Assembly (NCBI GenBank): GCA_945952065.1
Contig: CAMFGY010000005.1
Location: 62,001 to 126,000, forward strand
DNA length: 64,000 nt
Reading direction: 5' to 3'
Source of the DNA: an uncultured Burkholderiales bacterium
GTDB lineage: Bacteria; Pseudomonadota; Gammaproteobacteria; Burkholderiales; Burkholderiaceae_C
The position numbers were made by a program, and so were the translations under genes. The notes beneath the pieces were generated by a model. The model was given only the letters and a program-made list of their open reading frames with translations. It searched no databases and was not told the DNA's origin. Below, in pieces: positions 29,275-37,768 of the stretch (positions are counted from its first letter, which is position 1; each line of letters opens with the position of its first letter).

Positions 29275-29931
29275 TCAGCGGCTCGCGGACTCCCGGGCTT
29301 GCTGAGCCACAAAGCCATCAAAGCCTTCCAACAAGGCTGCCAATTGTTCGGGCGGAGCGCCTTGCATGTCTTGCAAAGCCATCACCACCGCCTCCAGCGT
29401 TGACAGCTGAGACGCTTGCTGGGCCTTGCGGATGGCATAGCGCGATGGGCCAGCCGGGCTGAGCGAAAGCCGCGGCAACTGGCGCAGCAGCGGATTCAGA
29501 TGCAGCATCTTGCGGCTCTTGCGCCAAGTCGCATCCAACACTACCAAGCGGTCGCATTGCACTGCATCGGCGGACATGGGCATCCCCCTCAAGGGCTGCG
29601 TCTGCGAATCGGCCTCCGGCGGGTACAGCAAGCAGGTGGAGCAGCCCGTCGGCCCCGATGAATCCAGGGCTTGCGCCAATAATTCGGCGTCAAATACCTC
29701 GCCCACCCAGACCCGGCAGTGCTGCAGCGCCAATTGCAAGAGCCGCACCGTGCCCTTGCTGTGGTGCTGCTCCAGGGGATGCTGCAGCACTAGCAGCTCC
29801 ACCCGGTTAGCGACCGGTCGAACCCATGGACAGATGCAGGCCCGCGGGGGTCGTTGGCAAGTCGGACATCGGACACGTGTCGGCCCATGCGCTGTCTTCG
29901 CTGGCAGGGGATTCTTCGAGTCGAGGTTCAT
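29275..29931 (-). CDS. DTW-domain tRNA aminocarboxypropyltransferase
   Basis: Likely SAM-dependent enzyme that adds the 3-amino-3-carboxypropyl group to a tRNA uridine (TapT/DTWD family). It has an N-terminal zinc-type Cys cluster (RCPTCQRPPRACIC), a central LLQHPLEQHHSKGT-like segment (LLVLQHPLEQHHSKGT) and the signature DATWRKSRKM in the DxTW position. Length 218 residues is normal. The only ATG giving the Cys cluster is at 29931, so the gene overlaps the end of the upstream membrane-protein gene by 125 bp in another frame. Confidence 0.88.
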   Translation of the reverse strand: MNLDSKNPLPAKTAHGPTRVRCPTCQRPPRACICPWVRPVANRVELLVLQHPLEQHHSKGTVRLLQLALQHCRVWVGEVFDAELLAQALDSSGPTGCSTCLLYPPEADSQTQPLRGMPMSADAVQCDRLVVLDATWRKSRKMLHLNPLLRQLPRLSLSPAGPSRYAIRKAQQASQLSTLEAVVMALQDMQGAPPEQLAALLEGFDGFVAQQARESASR

Positions 29932-30448
29932 GGGCGCGCATCATGGCATGGGTGCTCACTGCGCGCCGCCCCCCGCCACCGAGCTTGCGGTAATGCGAGG
30001 CGGCCAAGCCCGCCGCCAAGCCCGCGCCCAGCAGCAAGGCCAGCAAATTCATCAGCCCCCACAAAGGCGCTTGGTTGGCGGCAAACAACAAAACCGCCAA
30101 AGGCATCTCCGCGGCGGCCTGCAACCCAGACATTCGGACAACGCCGCCCATCAGGCCCCCAAACCACGCCAAACCCAGCCCCAAGAAAAACCAGCCCGCC
30201 GTCGGCCGCCGCCCGCGTTTGGGAGAACGCACGGTCAAATAGGCCCACAGCAGCGCCAGCCCCAGCAGCAAGGCAGCGATCAGACCGGCTTCGCTCAGCA
30301 CCGCCTCGGTCGATCCCCGGATGAGCAGCGCATGGGGGTACAACTCTGTTGGCAGCCGCAACTCGGCCAAAAGCCATGCGAGCGACCAAGCCGTGAGATA
30401 GAGCAAGAGGCCTGAACACATCGCCCAGACTCTTCGGGTGCTGATCAT
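29807..30448 (-). CDS. Small multi-pass membrane protein, function unknown
   Basis: I do not recognise this family. The 213-residue product has four to five hydrophobic segments (starting GLLLYLTAWSLAWLLAEL, then AVLSEAGLIAALLLGLALLWAYL, AGWFFLGLGLAWFGGLMGGVV and a last one near residue 135), each read in parts. The C-terminal ~65 residues are polar and run into the DTW gene. I chose the ATG at 30448, behind AGGAG at a long spacing; ATG 30475 is an alternative. Codon use is like its neighbours. A 125-bp same-strand overlap with the next gene is unusual. Confidence 0.6.
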   Translation of the reverse strand: MISTRRVWAMCSGLLLYLTAWSLAWLLAELRLPTELYPHALLIRGSTEAVLSEAGLIAALLLGLALLWAYLTVRSPKRGRRPTAGWFFLGLGLAWFGGLMGGVVRMSGLQAAAEMPLAVLLFAANQAPLWGLMNLLALLLGAGLAAGLAASHYRKLGGGGRRAVSTHAMMRAHEPRLEESPASEDSAWADTCPMSDLPTTPAGLHLSMGSTGR

Positions 30449-30604
30449 GATGAGAGGGGCTCCTGCGGTGTCCATCGACACTGCAATTTTCGCTGCTCGA
30501 CCTCTCGCAGGACCCACGCCGAGACCCCGGTCTCGGGGGGAGAAAGCCGCCGATGAGGCCGACATGCCCCACGCATTCAGGGGGTTTGGCCTTGTTCGCT
30601 CCCG

Positions 30605-31861
30605 TCAAGGTCGCAAAGACAGGGCGTCCAAGCGGGTTTCAATCTCTCGCATCATCTGGCGATACGCGGGCCCATCCACGCCGCCATAGCGCTTCAAGAA
30701 TTCGGCTTCGCTCAAGAACTCCGGCAAGTCAGCCACCTCAGGCATGAAGGCCGATTCCGGCTGCCCTCGACTCATCAAGGCTTGCAAGCGTTCCGGCAAC
30801 TGTTCCGCAAACAAGCCAAAACGGGTGCCGGCACGGTCGGCAGCAATGTCATTGAAGCTAAAGCCGCTGCCGCCGCGCGAATCGGCCAACTCCTTGTACA
30901 CCCCAATGGCATCGGCCAATGGCCCACCGCCCTCCAGCGCCAAAGCCGCTGACACCAAGAAGTGCAGGGCGAAGTCTTCTCGCCCCCCCAAGGTCACCAG
31001 CAAAGGCGAGGGACGAGTCCAGTGTTGCGCCGCCGGCATGATGCGCGCCCAGTTCTCGCCCACGGCATACAGCGCCAGCGTCAACATGGCCGCGCGGTTC
31101 TCGGCCGCGGCCTGCGTACCCAGGCCCACGCTGCGCTGCTGAGCCAAGGTGAACATGGGCGGCATCAAGGTGGCCAAAGAAACCGGCTGACCGGCCGGCA
31201 AGGTCTGCACCCAGCGCGCCAGATGATCTTGATAGGCCTGCGCCCGCTGCTGTTCCGCAGTCGGCCAAAGTGAGGACAAGACCCTTGCCATGCTGTCTTT
31301 TTGCCAGCGATAGCGCACATGCATCAGCTCGGCGCCAAAACCGATGTGCTCCACCATGTCCAAGGGCAGTTGCAGATCCAAGCTGCTGGGCAAGACGTCC
31401 AGGCCATGCCGAAGCGCCCGGTTGGCCAGCCAAGCCGGCACGGGCAGATGACCCAAGCGCAGGCTGCTGAATTGCGGCAAGCCCTGGCTCTCAACCAGAT
31501 CGGCCTGGACATTCAGCCAAGCCTTGAGCTGCGGCACCGCGAGACTGCCCTGCATATGCAAAAGGCCCGGGCGCAACTGCAATTGCAAAGCGGAATGCCC
31601 ATAGACCCGCGCCGCTTGCCCCAGCAAGAGGTTCAGGTCCTTCTCACTGATGCTCAAGACGCGCCGCTCCCCCGCATCCCATTTGCGGGGATCGTTGCGT
31701 CGTGCAAACTCTCGGGCCTGCTGCACATCGGCAGCGGCCAGTTCGCCCGCCACCGCCACCCCAGGCGTGCGCTGCAAGCTCAAGGCCAGGCCCGCGGCCA
31801 AGACCAACACCAGCACGAACACCAGGCCCAGCATCCAACGTGCAATCACAACAAATCTCAT
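30605..31861 (-). CDS. Single-pass envelope protein, function unknown
   Basis: A 418-residue protein with one N-terminal hydrophobic segment (about residues 7-28, rich in Leu/Val), so it is either anchored in the inner membrane with a periplasmic body or cleaved. The rest is soluble and mixed alpha/beta, with no motif I recognise. FSFNDIAADRAGTRFG near residue 345 and the ending YRQMMREIETRLDAL are the most regular parts. It is divergent from the SNF2 helicase, with 53 bp between starts. The frame is open far upstream, but the ATG at 31861 is the one that starts the membrane segment. Confidence 0.75.
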   Translation of the reverse strand: MRFVVIARWMLGLVFVLVLVLAAGLALSLQRTPGVAVAGELAAADVQQAREFARRNDPRKWDAGERRVLSISEKDLNLLLGQAARVYGHSALQLQLRPGLLHMQGSLAVPQLKAWLNVQADLVESQGLPQFSSLRLGHLPVPAWLANRALRHGLDVLPSSLDLQLPLDMVEHIGFGAELMHVRYRWQKDSMARVLSSLWPTAEQQRAQAYQDHLARWVQTLPAGQPVSLATLMPPMFTLAQQRSVGLGTQAAAENRAAMLTLALYAVGENWARIMPAAQHWTRPSPLLVTLGGREDFALHFLVSAALALEGGGPLADAIGVYKELADSRGGSGFSFNDIAADRAGTRFGLFAEQLPERLQALMSRGQPESAFMPEVADLPEFLSEAEFLKRYGGVDGPAYRQMMREIETRLDALSLRP

Positions 31862-31914
31862 GACCCGCAGTCTGCCAGCAAAGCAAGTCTTGCCCTTGCT
31901 GAACAGGCCAGACA

Positions 31915-34821
31915 ATGCCCACCATGTCCGCTGAAGCTCCCTCGCCCACCCCCACACGCCTTTGGCCGCCCACCGAAGAAGTGTTGGCACGGCTGTTCGA
32001 CAAGCACCGCCTGCAACGCGGCCGCCTCTTGCAAGCCCGCATCCAAGACCTGCAAGCCGACGAGCACAGCGCCAGTGCCCGGGTGCAGGGCAGCGGGGAC
32101 CAACTGTTTGAATTGGCCTTGCAAGGCGTGCCCGACACCACAGGCCGCCCCCATTACAGTGCCTTGTGCAACTGTCGCACCCAGCGTTTTTGCGAGCACG
32201 CGGCGGCCGTCCTGCTGAAGCTGCAAACCGAGGCCGACGCGCCGCTGCGCGCCCAGACCCTGCAGCGTTGGGCCGAGGCCTTGCGTCGCAAAGCGGGTCG
32301 AGACGAACTGAAAACGCTGCCGCGCTTGCCTGAAGCCGATGCCGCCAAGTTGATGGACCTGTTGCTGGACGATCTGCCCCCGCCCCCAGCCGCGCCCCCG
32401 TCCCGCGCCCAAGCGGCCCCAAAGCCGCAAGGCGAAGCCTTGCGCTTTCGGCCGCGCCTGACGCTGCGCACCTTGAATCGCGGTGATGGGCTGTTGGGTT
32501 TGGCGCCTGGCGGCAAACTGGGGCCGCGGGGCGATGCCGTCACCCTGGCCTGGGTCGACTGGACCTATGCCGATGCCAAAGGCATTTGCTGGACCACGCC
32601 GGCACCGCGAAGTCTCTTGAACAGCCGCCCCCCTTTGACACAGGCTGTCGGTTCGCGCCTGCTGGCCCGCGATCTTGCCGCCGAAGCCGAGGCCCGTGAT
32701 CAGCTCTGGAGCTGCGGCCTCTTGCCCCTGGACCCCGCTTTGCTGCAATGGCGCGCCCCGGACCTGGCGGCGAGTTTGGAGCCGGCCTGGACCTTGTTGC
32801 AAGAAGACTTGTTTGCCGAGTTTTGGCAGCAGCGCGTGCCTGCGTTGGAAGCGCAGGGCTGGGCCGTGATCGCCCAAGCCGGTTTCGCCCATCGGCCGCT
32901 TGCGGCCGAGGCTTGGCGCATCAAAATCCAGCGCCTGGGCCTGCCCGCGCGTGAGGGCTCCTGGCTGCTGACCCTGGGCGTCGAAATTGAAGGGGAGTCG
33001 CTGGACCTGGCGCCCATGATCGCCGATCTGCTGCGCCGCGATGGCCGCTGGCTGGATGCACAGGCCATCGCCGAGATTGAAGACACGGCCATCATCTTTT
33101 TGCACGCGCCCGGGGGGCGCCGGATCGAGGCCCCTGCGGCCACGCTCAAGCCCATTGTGGCCGCCATGGTTGACCTGCTGTGCGACCCCAAACGTCGCGA
33201 AGGCCCGCTGCGCCTGAGCGAGTGGGATGTGTGCCGGCTCGATGGACTGGATGCGCGTGCCGGCTGGCAGATTCAAGGCGACGCCGATCTGCGCTTGATG
33301 GCCCAACGCTTGCGCGCGGCCGGTGCGCCGCGCCCACAAGCCCAGCCGGAAGGCCTGGGGCTGACGCTGCGCCCCTACCAACTGAGCGGGCTGGCCTGGC
33401 TGCAATACCTGCGCGAACACGGGCTGGCCGGCATCTTGGCCGACGATATGGGGCTGGGCAAAACCGCTCAGACCCTGGCGCATCTCTTGGTGGAAAAACA
33501 AGCGGGGCGGCTGAACCGGCCGGCCTTGGCGGTCTTGCCCTCCTCGCTCTTGTTCAATTGGCAGGCCGAGGCTCGTCGGATTGCGCCGGATTTGCGCGTG
33601 CTGGTGCTGCAAGGGCCCGAGCGCGCCCAGTATTTTTCGCAGCTGGCCGATTTCGACTTGGTGCTCAGCACCTACCCGCTGCTTTGGCGCGATGTGGCCG
33701 TTTTGGCGGCACAGCCCTGGCATCTTTTGATCCTGGACGAGGCACAAACGGTCAAGAACGCCGGCAGCCGTGCCGCCGCTGCGGTCCGCAAGCTGCACGC
33801 CCGCCACCGCCTTTGCCTGACCGGCACACCGCTTGAAAACCATCTGGGCGAGCTGTGGGCTCAGTTCGACTTCTTGATGCCGGGCTTCTTAGGCGACGCC
33901 CGCAGCTTTACGCGGCTTTGGCGCAAACCCATTGAGGAGAACGGCGAAACGCTGCGCGCGCAGCTGCTGCAACAGCGGGTCCGGCCCTTCATCTTGCGAC
34001 GACGCAAAGAAGAGGTGGCGACCGAGTTGCCCGCGCTCACAACCGTGACCCGGCGCGTGCAACTCTATGGTCATCAGCGCGATCTTTACGAAAGCGTGCG
34101 AGTTGCAGCCGACAAACAGGTTCGACGTGTGTTGGAGCGCCGCGGCTTTGCGGGCGCACAAGTGTCTGTTCTAGACGCCCTCCTGAAGCTGCGTCAGGTC
34201 TGCTGCGACCCCGCTTTGCTCAAAGGCGGGGACCTGCCCCCTGATATGGAGCGCGCCAAGCTCGAACTGCTGCGCGAAATGCTGCCCGAGCTGCTGGCCG
34301 AGGGGCGTCGGGTGCTGGTGTTTTCGCAGTTCACCGAGATGCTGGGGCTGATTGAGGCCGAACTTGAGCGCTTGGACCTCGCCTTCTTGACTCTCAGCGG
34401 GGCCACGCCCGTGAAGGACAGGGCAGAGATTGTCCGGCGCTTCCAAGCGCAGGAGCTGCCCTTGCTGCTGATCAGCCTGAAAGCCGGCGGGGTGGGCTTG
34501 AACCTGACCGCGGCCGACACGGTGATCCATGTCGACCCCTGGTGGAACCCGGCCGTAGAGGCTCAGGCCAGCGCACGGGCGCACCGCATCGGCCAGGACA
34601 AGCCGGTGTTTGTCTACCGATTGGTGGTGGCCGGCAGCATCGAAGAACGGATGCTGGCCTTGCAAGCGCGCAAATTGGCGCTGGCGGAAGGGGTTTTGGG
34701 CAGCGACGCAGCCGACGCCAGCAAGTTCACGGCCCAGGACTTGGATTTGCTCTTGGCACCGCTGGCCCGCGATGAAGACCCTTCATCCAGCGGCGGCAGC
34801 GGGCAAGAAAACGCACCATAA
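31915..34821 (+). CDS. SWIM zinc-finger SNF2-family helicase
   Basis: A 968-residue nucleic-acid-stimulated ATPase. The N-terminal SWIM zinc finger shows Cys85, Cys87, Cys93 and His95 (CNCRTQRFCEH). The SNF2 core has Walker A ADDMGLGKTAQT, the DEAQ box ILDEAQTVKN, motif III LCLTGTPLENHLGELW and motif VI ASARAHRIGQD, with the helicase C-terminal domain ending near residue 930. It resembles RapA/HepA-like bacterial SNF2 enzymes that remodel DNA-protein or RNA-polymerase complexes. ATG three codons downstream (31924) is also possible. No restriction or defence genes adjoin it. Confidence 0.93.
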   Translation: MPTMSAEAPSPTPTRLWPPTEEVLARLFDKHRLQRGRLLQARIQDLQADEHSASARVQGSGDQLFELALQGVPDTTGRPHYSALCNCRTQRFCEHAAAVLLKLQTEADAPLRAQTLQRWAEALRRKAGRDELKTLPRLPEADAAKLMDLLLDDLPPPPAAPPSRAQAAPKPQGEALRFRPRLTLRTLNRGDGLLGLAPGGKLGPRGDAVTLAWVDWTYADAKGICWTTPAPRSLLNSRPPLTQAVGSRLLARDLAAEAEARDQLWSCGLLPLDPALLQWRAPDLAASLEPAWTLLQEDLFAEFWQQRVPALEAQGWAVIAQAGFAHRPLAAEAWRIKIQRLGLPAREGSWLLTLGVEIEGESLDLAPMIADLLRRDGRWLDAQAIAEIEDTAIIFLHAPGGRRIEAPAATLKPIVAAMVDLLCDPKRREGPLRLSEWDVCRLDGLDARAGWQIQGDADLRLMAQRLRAAGAPRPQAQPEGLGLTLRPYQLSGLAWLQYLREHGLAGILADDMGLGKTAQTLAHLLVEKQAGRLNRPALAVLPSSLLFNWQAEARRIAPDLRVLVLQGPERAQYFSQLADFDLVLSTYPLLWRDVAVLAAQPWHLLILDEAQTVKNAGSRAAAAVRKLHARHRLCLTGTPLENHLGELWAQFDFLMPGFLGDARSFTRLWRKPIEENGETLRAQLLQQRVRPFILRRRKEEVATELPALTTVTRRVQLYGHQRDLYESVRVAADKQVRRVLERRGFAGAQVSVLDALLKLRQVCCDPALLKGGDLPPDMERAKLELLREMLPELLAEGRRVLVFSQFTEMLGLIEAELERLDLAFLTLSGATPVKDRAEIVRRFQAQELPLLLISLKAGGVGLNLTAADTVIHVDPWWNPAVEAQASARAHRIGQDKPVFVYRLVVAGSIEERMLALQARKLALAEGVLGSDAADASKFTAQDLDLLLAPLARDEDPSSSGGSGQENAP

Positions 34822-34835
34822 AGGTGCGCTTGATT
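34808..34835 (-). terminator. Candidate minus-strand terminator spanning the SNF2 stop
   Basis: CGCACC-ATAAA-GGTGCG (34812-34828) includes the SNF2 stop codon. On the minus strand it is followed by TTTTC, which fits a short terminator for the small ORF that ends at 34836. With only six stem pairs it is weak. Confidence 0.5.
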
Positions 34836-35000
34836 TCAGCGCTTGCGGTCGAAGCGGATGGCGCGCGCCAAGCTGCGGCGGTCGCTGCCGAAAATACCGG
34901 CCTCAAAAGCTTCGTGCTTGCGGCCCTTGTTGTCGGCCTGCCATTCAGGGCAAGGCATGCGACGGGGCTGAGGTTCGGAAGAATGCTGCTGCGTTTTCAT
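34836..35000 (-). CDS. Small basic ORF, 54 residues, unknown
   Basis: Too short to be certain. It starts MKTQQHSSEPQPRRMP, continues through CPEWQADNKGRKHEAFEAG and ends in a basic tail (RRSLARAIRFDRKR). It has one Cys and a helical Arg/Lys-rich C-terminus, which could bind nucleic acid. In its favour: an ATG, G/C-rich third codon positions, and a weak minus-strand terminator directly behind the stop. Against: no strong ribosome site in the 20 bases before the ATG. It is convergent with the SNF2 helicase gene. Confidence 0.42.
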   Translation of the reverse strand: MKTQQHSSEPQPRRMPCPEWQADNKGRKHEAFEAGIFGSDRRSLARAIRFDRKR

Positions 35001-35295
35001 GGCTGTATCTGGCCTCGGTTACTGCGACGGGGAGATTCCAACAATCTCGCTCCGTTTGCAGTGACAACGCCGACCGTTTCAGCACGGTTGACAAGCCAGC
35101 AAATTTTTTTCAAAGCCCAGGCAGGCTGGGCACCCGTCTGTCAAAAGAATCCGTCGGGCTTTGGGCCATCGGTCAGCCAAGGTCAAGTCGGCCAAGCTTG
35201 CGCCGAAGAATTCTTGGACCCCCTGGCGCCCCGCCCGTCGCCTCGATGCAACGAGACCCCACGAAGGGCAAAGCTTACTGGCTATGCTTGGCGAC
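35001..35295. other. Spacer before the thioredoxin-like gene
   Basis: About 295 bp between the start of the small ORF and the thioredoxin-like gene; both are read away from it, so it should carry a divergent promoter. I see no RNA gene or repeat here. A T7-like stretch AATTTTTTTC lies near 35101-35110. Confidence 0.4.
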
Positions 35296-35661
35296 ATGAG
35301 CATTCCAACCGACGCCCACCAGCGCCATGCCCAGACCACCCTGGTGGCCTGCTTGTGTGCCGCTTGGTGCCGCACATGCGACGCCTACCATGAGGTGATG
35401 GCAAACCTGCGGCTCGAGTTTCCCGATTACCGCTTCATCTGGGTCGATATTGAGGACGATGAAGAATTGGTCGGCGAACTGGAGGTCGAAACCTTTCCCA
35501 CGCTGCTGATAGGCGTGGGTGAGCAGTTGCGCTTCATCGGCCCGGTCACGCCCCAGCTGAGCACCGCGCAGCGCATGATCCACTCCGCAGTGGCCGCGCC
35601 CATGAGCCCCGCCAACCCCTCGGCACAAGCCTTGTTGGTAAGGCTGCAAAGCAGCTGCTGA
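35296..35661 (+). CDS. Thioredoxin-fold protein with CRTC active site
   Basis: A 121-residue cytoplasmic thioredoxin-like protein. The active site is CLCAAWCRTCDAYHEVM (WCRTC), and the cis-Pro position is in EVETFPTLLI. The sequence RFIWVDIEDDEELVGELEVE fits strand beta3 and helix alpha2 of the fold. CRTC is a rarer variant of CGPC, so the redox potential may differ. The start is uncertain: ATG 35284 adds four residues. It precedes the aminopeptidase gene by 65 bp on the same strand. Confidence 0.82.
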   Translation: MSIPTDAHQRHAQTTLVACLCAAWCRTCDAYHEVMANLRLEFPDYRFIWVDIEDDEELVGELEVETFPTLLIGVGEQLRFIGPVTPQLSTAQRMIHSAVAAPMSPANPSAQALLVRLQSSC

Positions 35662-35726
35662 GGCGCTTGCGGCAGCAGCGTGGACAATGGCGGCTTCACA
35701 CAAGCCGCCAGCGAGACCAACGCGCC

Positions 35727-37118
35727 ATGACAGTTCAACTCAAGAACGCCGCCTCCAAAGACAGCATCGCCATCACCGTGGTGGACCGGGCCAGTTTTTC
35801 GGCCCTCTCGGCCAATTTGCCCGCGCCCAGCCGCCATTGGTTGGCCACTTTGGGCTTCACCGGTGCGCCGGACAGCCATGCCCTGGTCCCCGGCCCGGAT
35901 GGCAAGCTCGGCCAAGTCTTTGCGGGCGTGGCTCACGCAGCCGATCCATTCGCCTTGGCGGCCCTGCCACAAGCCTTGCCCGCGGGTCGCTACCACCTGA
36001 GTGAAGACGGCCTGGCCCTGTCGCCCGAGATGGCTGCGCTGTCTTGGGAACTGGGCGCTTACCAGTTTGATCTCTACAAAGCACGACGCCGCGCGCCCGC
36101 CGAACTGATTTTGCCCGCCAGCAGCGAGGCCCAACGTGGCCTCGCCCAAGCCACCGCCATGATGGCCACGCGCGACTTGGTCAACACGCCGGCCGAACAC
36201 ATGGGCCCGGAAGAACTGGCCAAAGCTGCGCAGGTGATTGCCAAGCAGCATGGCGCACGCTTCAAGCAAATCGTCGGCGAGGCGCTGCTGAAGCAGAACT
36301 TCCCGGCCATTCACGCGGTGGGGCGAGCTTCCACCCGCGCGCCGCGTTTGATCGAACTGAGCTGGGGCAAAGCCGGGGACCCGCTGCTGTGCATCGTGGG
36401 CAAGGGCGTCTGCTTTGACACCGGCGGCCTCGACATCAAGGGCGCCGAAGGCATGCGCCAAATGAAGAAGGACATGGGCGGCGCCGCCAATGCCCTGGGG
36501 CTGGCCGCCCTGGTCATGGCTTTCAAGCTGCCGGTGCGCCTGCAAGTGCTGATTCCAGCCGTGGAAAACGCCATTGCGGGCAATGCCTACCGCCCTGGCG
36601 ATGTGATCAAAACACGCAAGGGTCTGCACATCGAAATCGGCAACACCGATGCCGAAGGCCGCGTGGTGCTCAGCGACGCCCTGGCCTATGCAGCGGAAGG
36701 CAATCCCGCACTGATCATCGACTTGGCCACCCTGACGGGCGCCGCCCGCGTGGCGCTGGGCGCACAGCTACCCGCCTTGTTCAGCAAGCACTTTGACACG
36801 GCGCGCGATCTGGTCGACTTGGGTCTGAAAATGGACGACCCCATGTGGCATATGCCGCTGTGGGCCCCCTACAAGCCCGGCATCGAAAGCAGCATTGGCG
36901 ACATCGTCAACACCGGCCGCAATGCGCTGGGCGGTGCCATCAATGCGGCCTTGTTCCTAGAGTACTTTGTGCCCGAAAACCAAGACTGGCTGCACATCGA
37001 TTTGTTTGCCTGGAACGATGTGGCGCGCCCCGGCCGCCCCATTGGCGGCGAAGCGCAGACCATTCGCACCCTGTTGGCCTATCTGGAACAGCGCTTTTCA
37101 AGCCAGGCCGCGGCCTGA
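35727..37118 (+). CDS. M17 leucyl aminopeptidase family protein
   Basis: A 463-residue di-zinc exopeptidase. Metal and catalytic motifs of the M17 C-terminal domain are present: GKGVCFDTGGLDIKGAEGM with the metal Lys/Asp, KKDMGGAA, the signature NTDAEGRVVL (metal Asp and Glu), and TLTGAARVALG. The N-terminal domain is short, like the PepB-type members. It acts in cytoplasmic peptide turnover. Start at 35727 is taken from the first ATG that leads into the conserved N-terminal domain. A good hairpin terminator follows. Confidence 0.93.
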   Translation: MTVQLKNAASKDSIAITVVDRASFSALSANLPAPSRHWLATLGFTGAPDSHALVPGPDGKLGQVFAGVAHAADPFALAALPQALPAGRYHLSEDGLALSPEMAALSWELGAYQFDLYKARRRAPAELILPASSEAQRGLAQATAMMATRDLVNTPAEHMGPEELAKAAQVIAKQHGARFKQIVGEALLKQNFPAIHAVGRASTRAPRLIELSWGKAGDPLLCIVGKGVCFDTGGLDIKGAEGMRQMKKDMGGAANALGLAALVMAFKLPVRLQVLIPAVENAIAGNAYRPGDVIKTRKGLHIEIGNTDAEGRVVLSDALAYAAEGNPALIIDLATLTGAARVALGAQLPALFSKHFDTARDLVDLGLKMDDPMWHMPLWAPYKPGIESSIGDIVNTGRNALGGAINAALFLEYFVPENQDWLHIDLFAWNDVARPGRPIGGEAQTIRTLLAYLEQRFSSQAAA

Positions 37119-37169
37119 ACTGGCTGCGGATTATTCACCTCAATTTGCCGTTTGCAGGGCCGAAAACCG

Positions 37170-37205
37170 CTCAAGTGCTGCGCCGTCAGCGCTTGAGTTT
37201 CTCTC
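37170..37205 (+). terminator. Terminator after the aminopeptidase gene
   Basis: CTCAAGTGCTG / CAGCGCTTGAG is an 11-bp stem (one G-U pair) with loop CGCCGT, followed by TTTCTCTC. The T-run is imperfect, so efficiency is uncertain. Confidence 0.6.
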
Positions 37206-37264
37206 CCTTGGCTGCGCGGGCACCGACCCGCGCGACTTCCGTTTTCGCTTGCAAAGGACTTGAG

Positions 37265-37726
37265 ATGAATAAAGCAACTGGCTGGACCCTGGCGTTGGCT
37301 TTCAGCGCATTGACGGGCTTGAACGCTCAAGCCGCCGAGGGCGGCGCCACCGAAGAACAAGCGGTGGCCATGGTCAAGAAGGGCATCGCCTTCATGAAGG
37401 CCAACGGCAAGGAAAAAGGCTACGCCGAGATTTCCAACAAGTCCGGCCAGTTCATCTACCAAGACCTGTATTTGGTGGCCTATGGGCTGGACGGCACAGT
37501 GCGCGCCCATGGTGCCAATATCAAGATGGTGGGCAAAAACTTGATCGACCTGAAAGACGTTGACGGCAAGGCCTTCGTCAAGGAACGGGTGGAGTTGGCC
37601 GCCAGCAAGGGCAGTTTTTGGCAGGACTACAAGTTCACCAACCCTGAAAACAAGAAGATCGAACCCAAGCGCATGTATTGCGAGAAATACGAGGACATGG
37701 CCATCTGCGGCGGCATCTACAAGTAA
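37265..37726 (+). CDS. Exported Cache-domain (sCache_2-like) protein
   Basis: A 153-residue secreted periplasmic protein. The signal peptide ([15 protein letters not shown]) is followed by a compact Cache-like sensor domain with QFIYQDLYLVAYGLDGTVRAHG and GKNLIDLKDVDGKAFV, as in the sCache_2 family of chemoreceptor sensing domains. It has no signalling domain of its own. Its last residues hold two Cys (CEKYEDMAICGG), perhaps a disulfide. It precedes the chemoreceptor gene by 42 bp on the same strand, so it may be a ligand-binding partner. Confidence 0.82.
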   Translation: MNKATGWTLALAFSALTGLNAQAAEGGATEEQAVAMVKKGIAFMKANGKEKGYAEISNKSGQFIYQDLYLVAYGLDGTVRAHGANIKMVGKNLIDLKDVDGKAFVKERVELAASKGSFWQDYKFTNPENKKIEPKRMYCEKYEDMAICGGIYK

Positions 37727-37768
37727 GTTTCTGGCGGGTCCATGGCGCCCGCGCTCAGGGAGAGAAAC

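Noticed and set aside
37170-37197. Sigma-28 promoter for the chemotaxis genes
   Set aside because: CTCAAG and GCCG occur, but their spacing is about 5 bases, and they form the arms of a hairpin that better fits a terminator.
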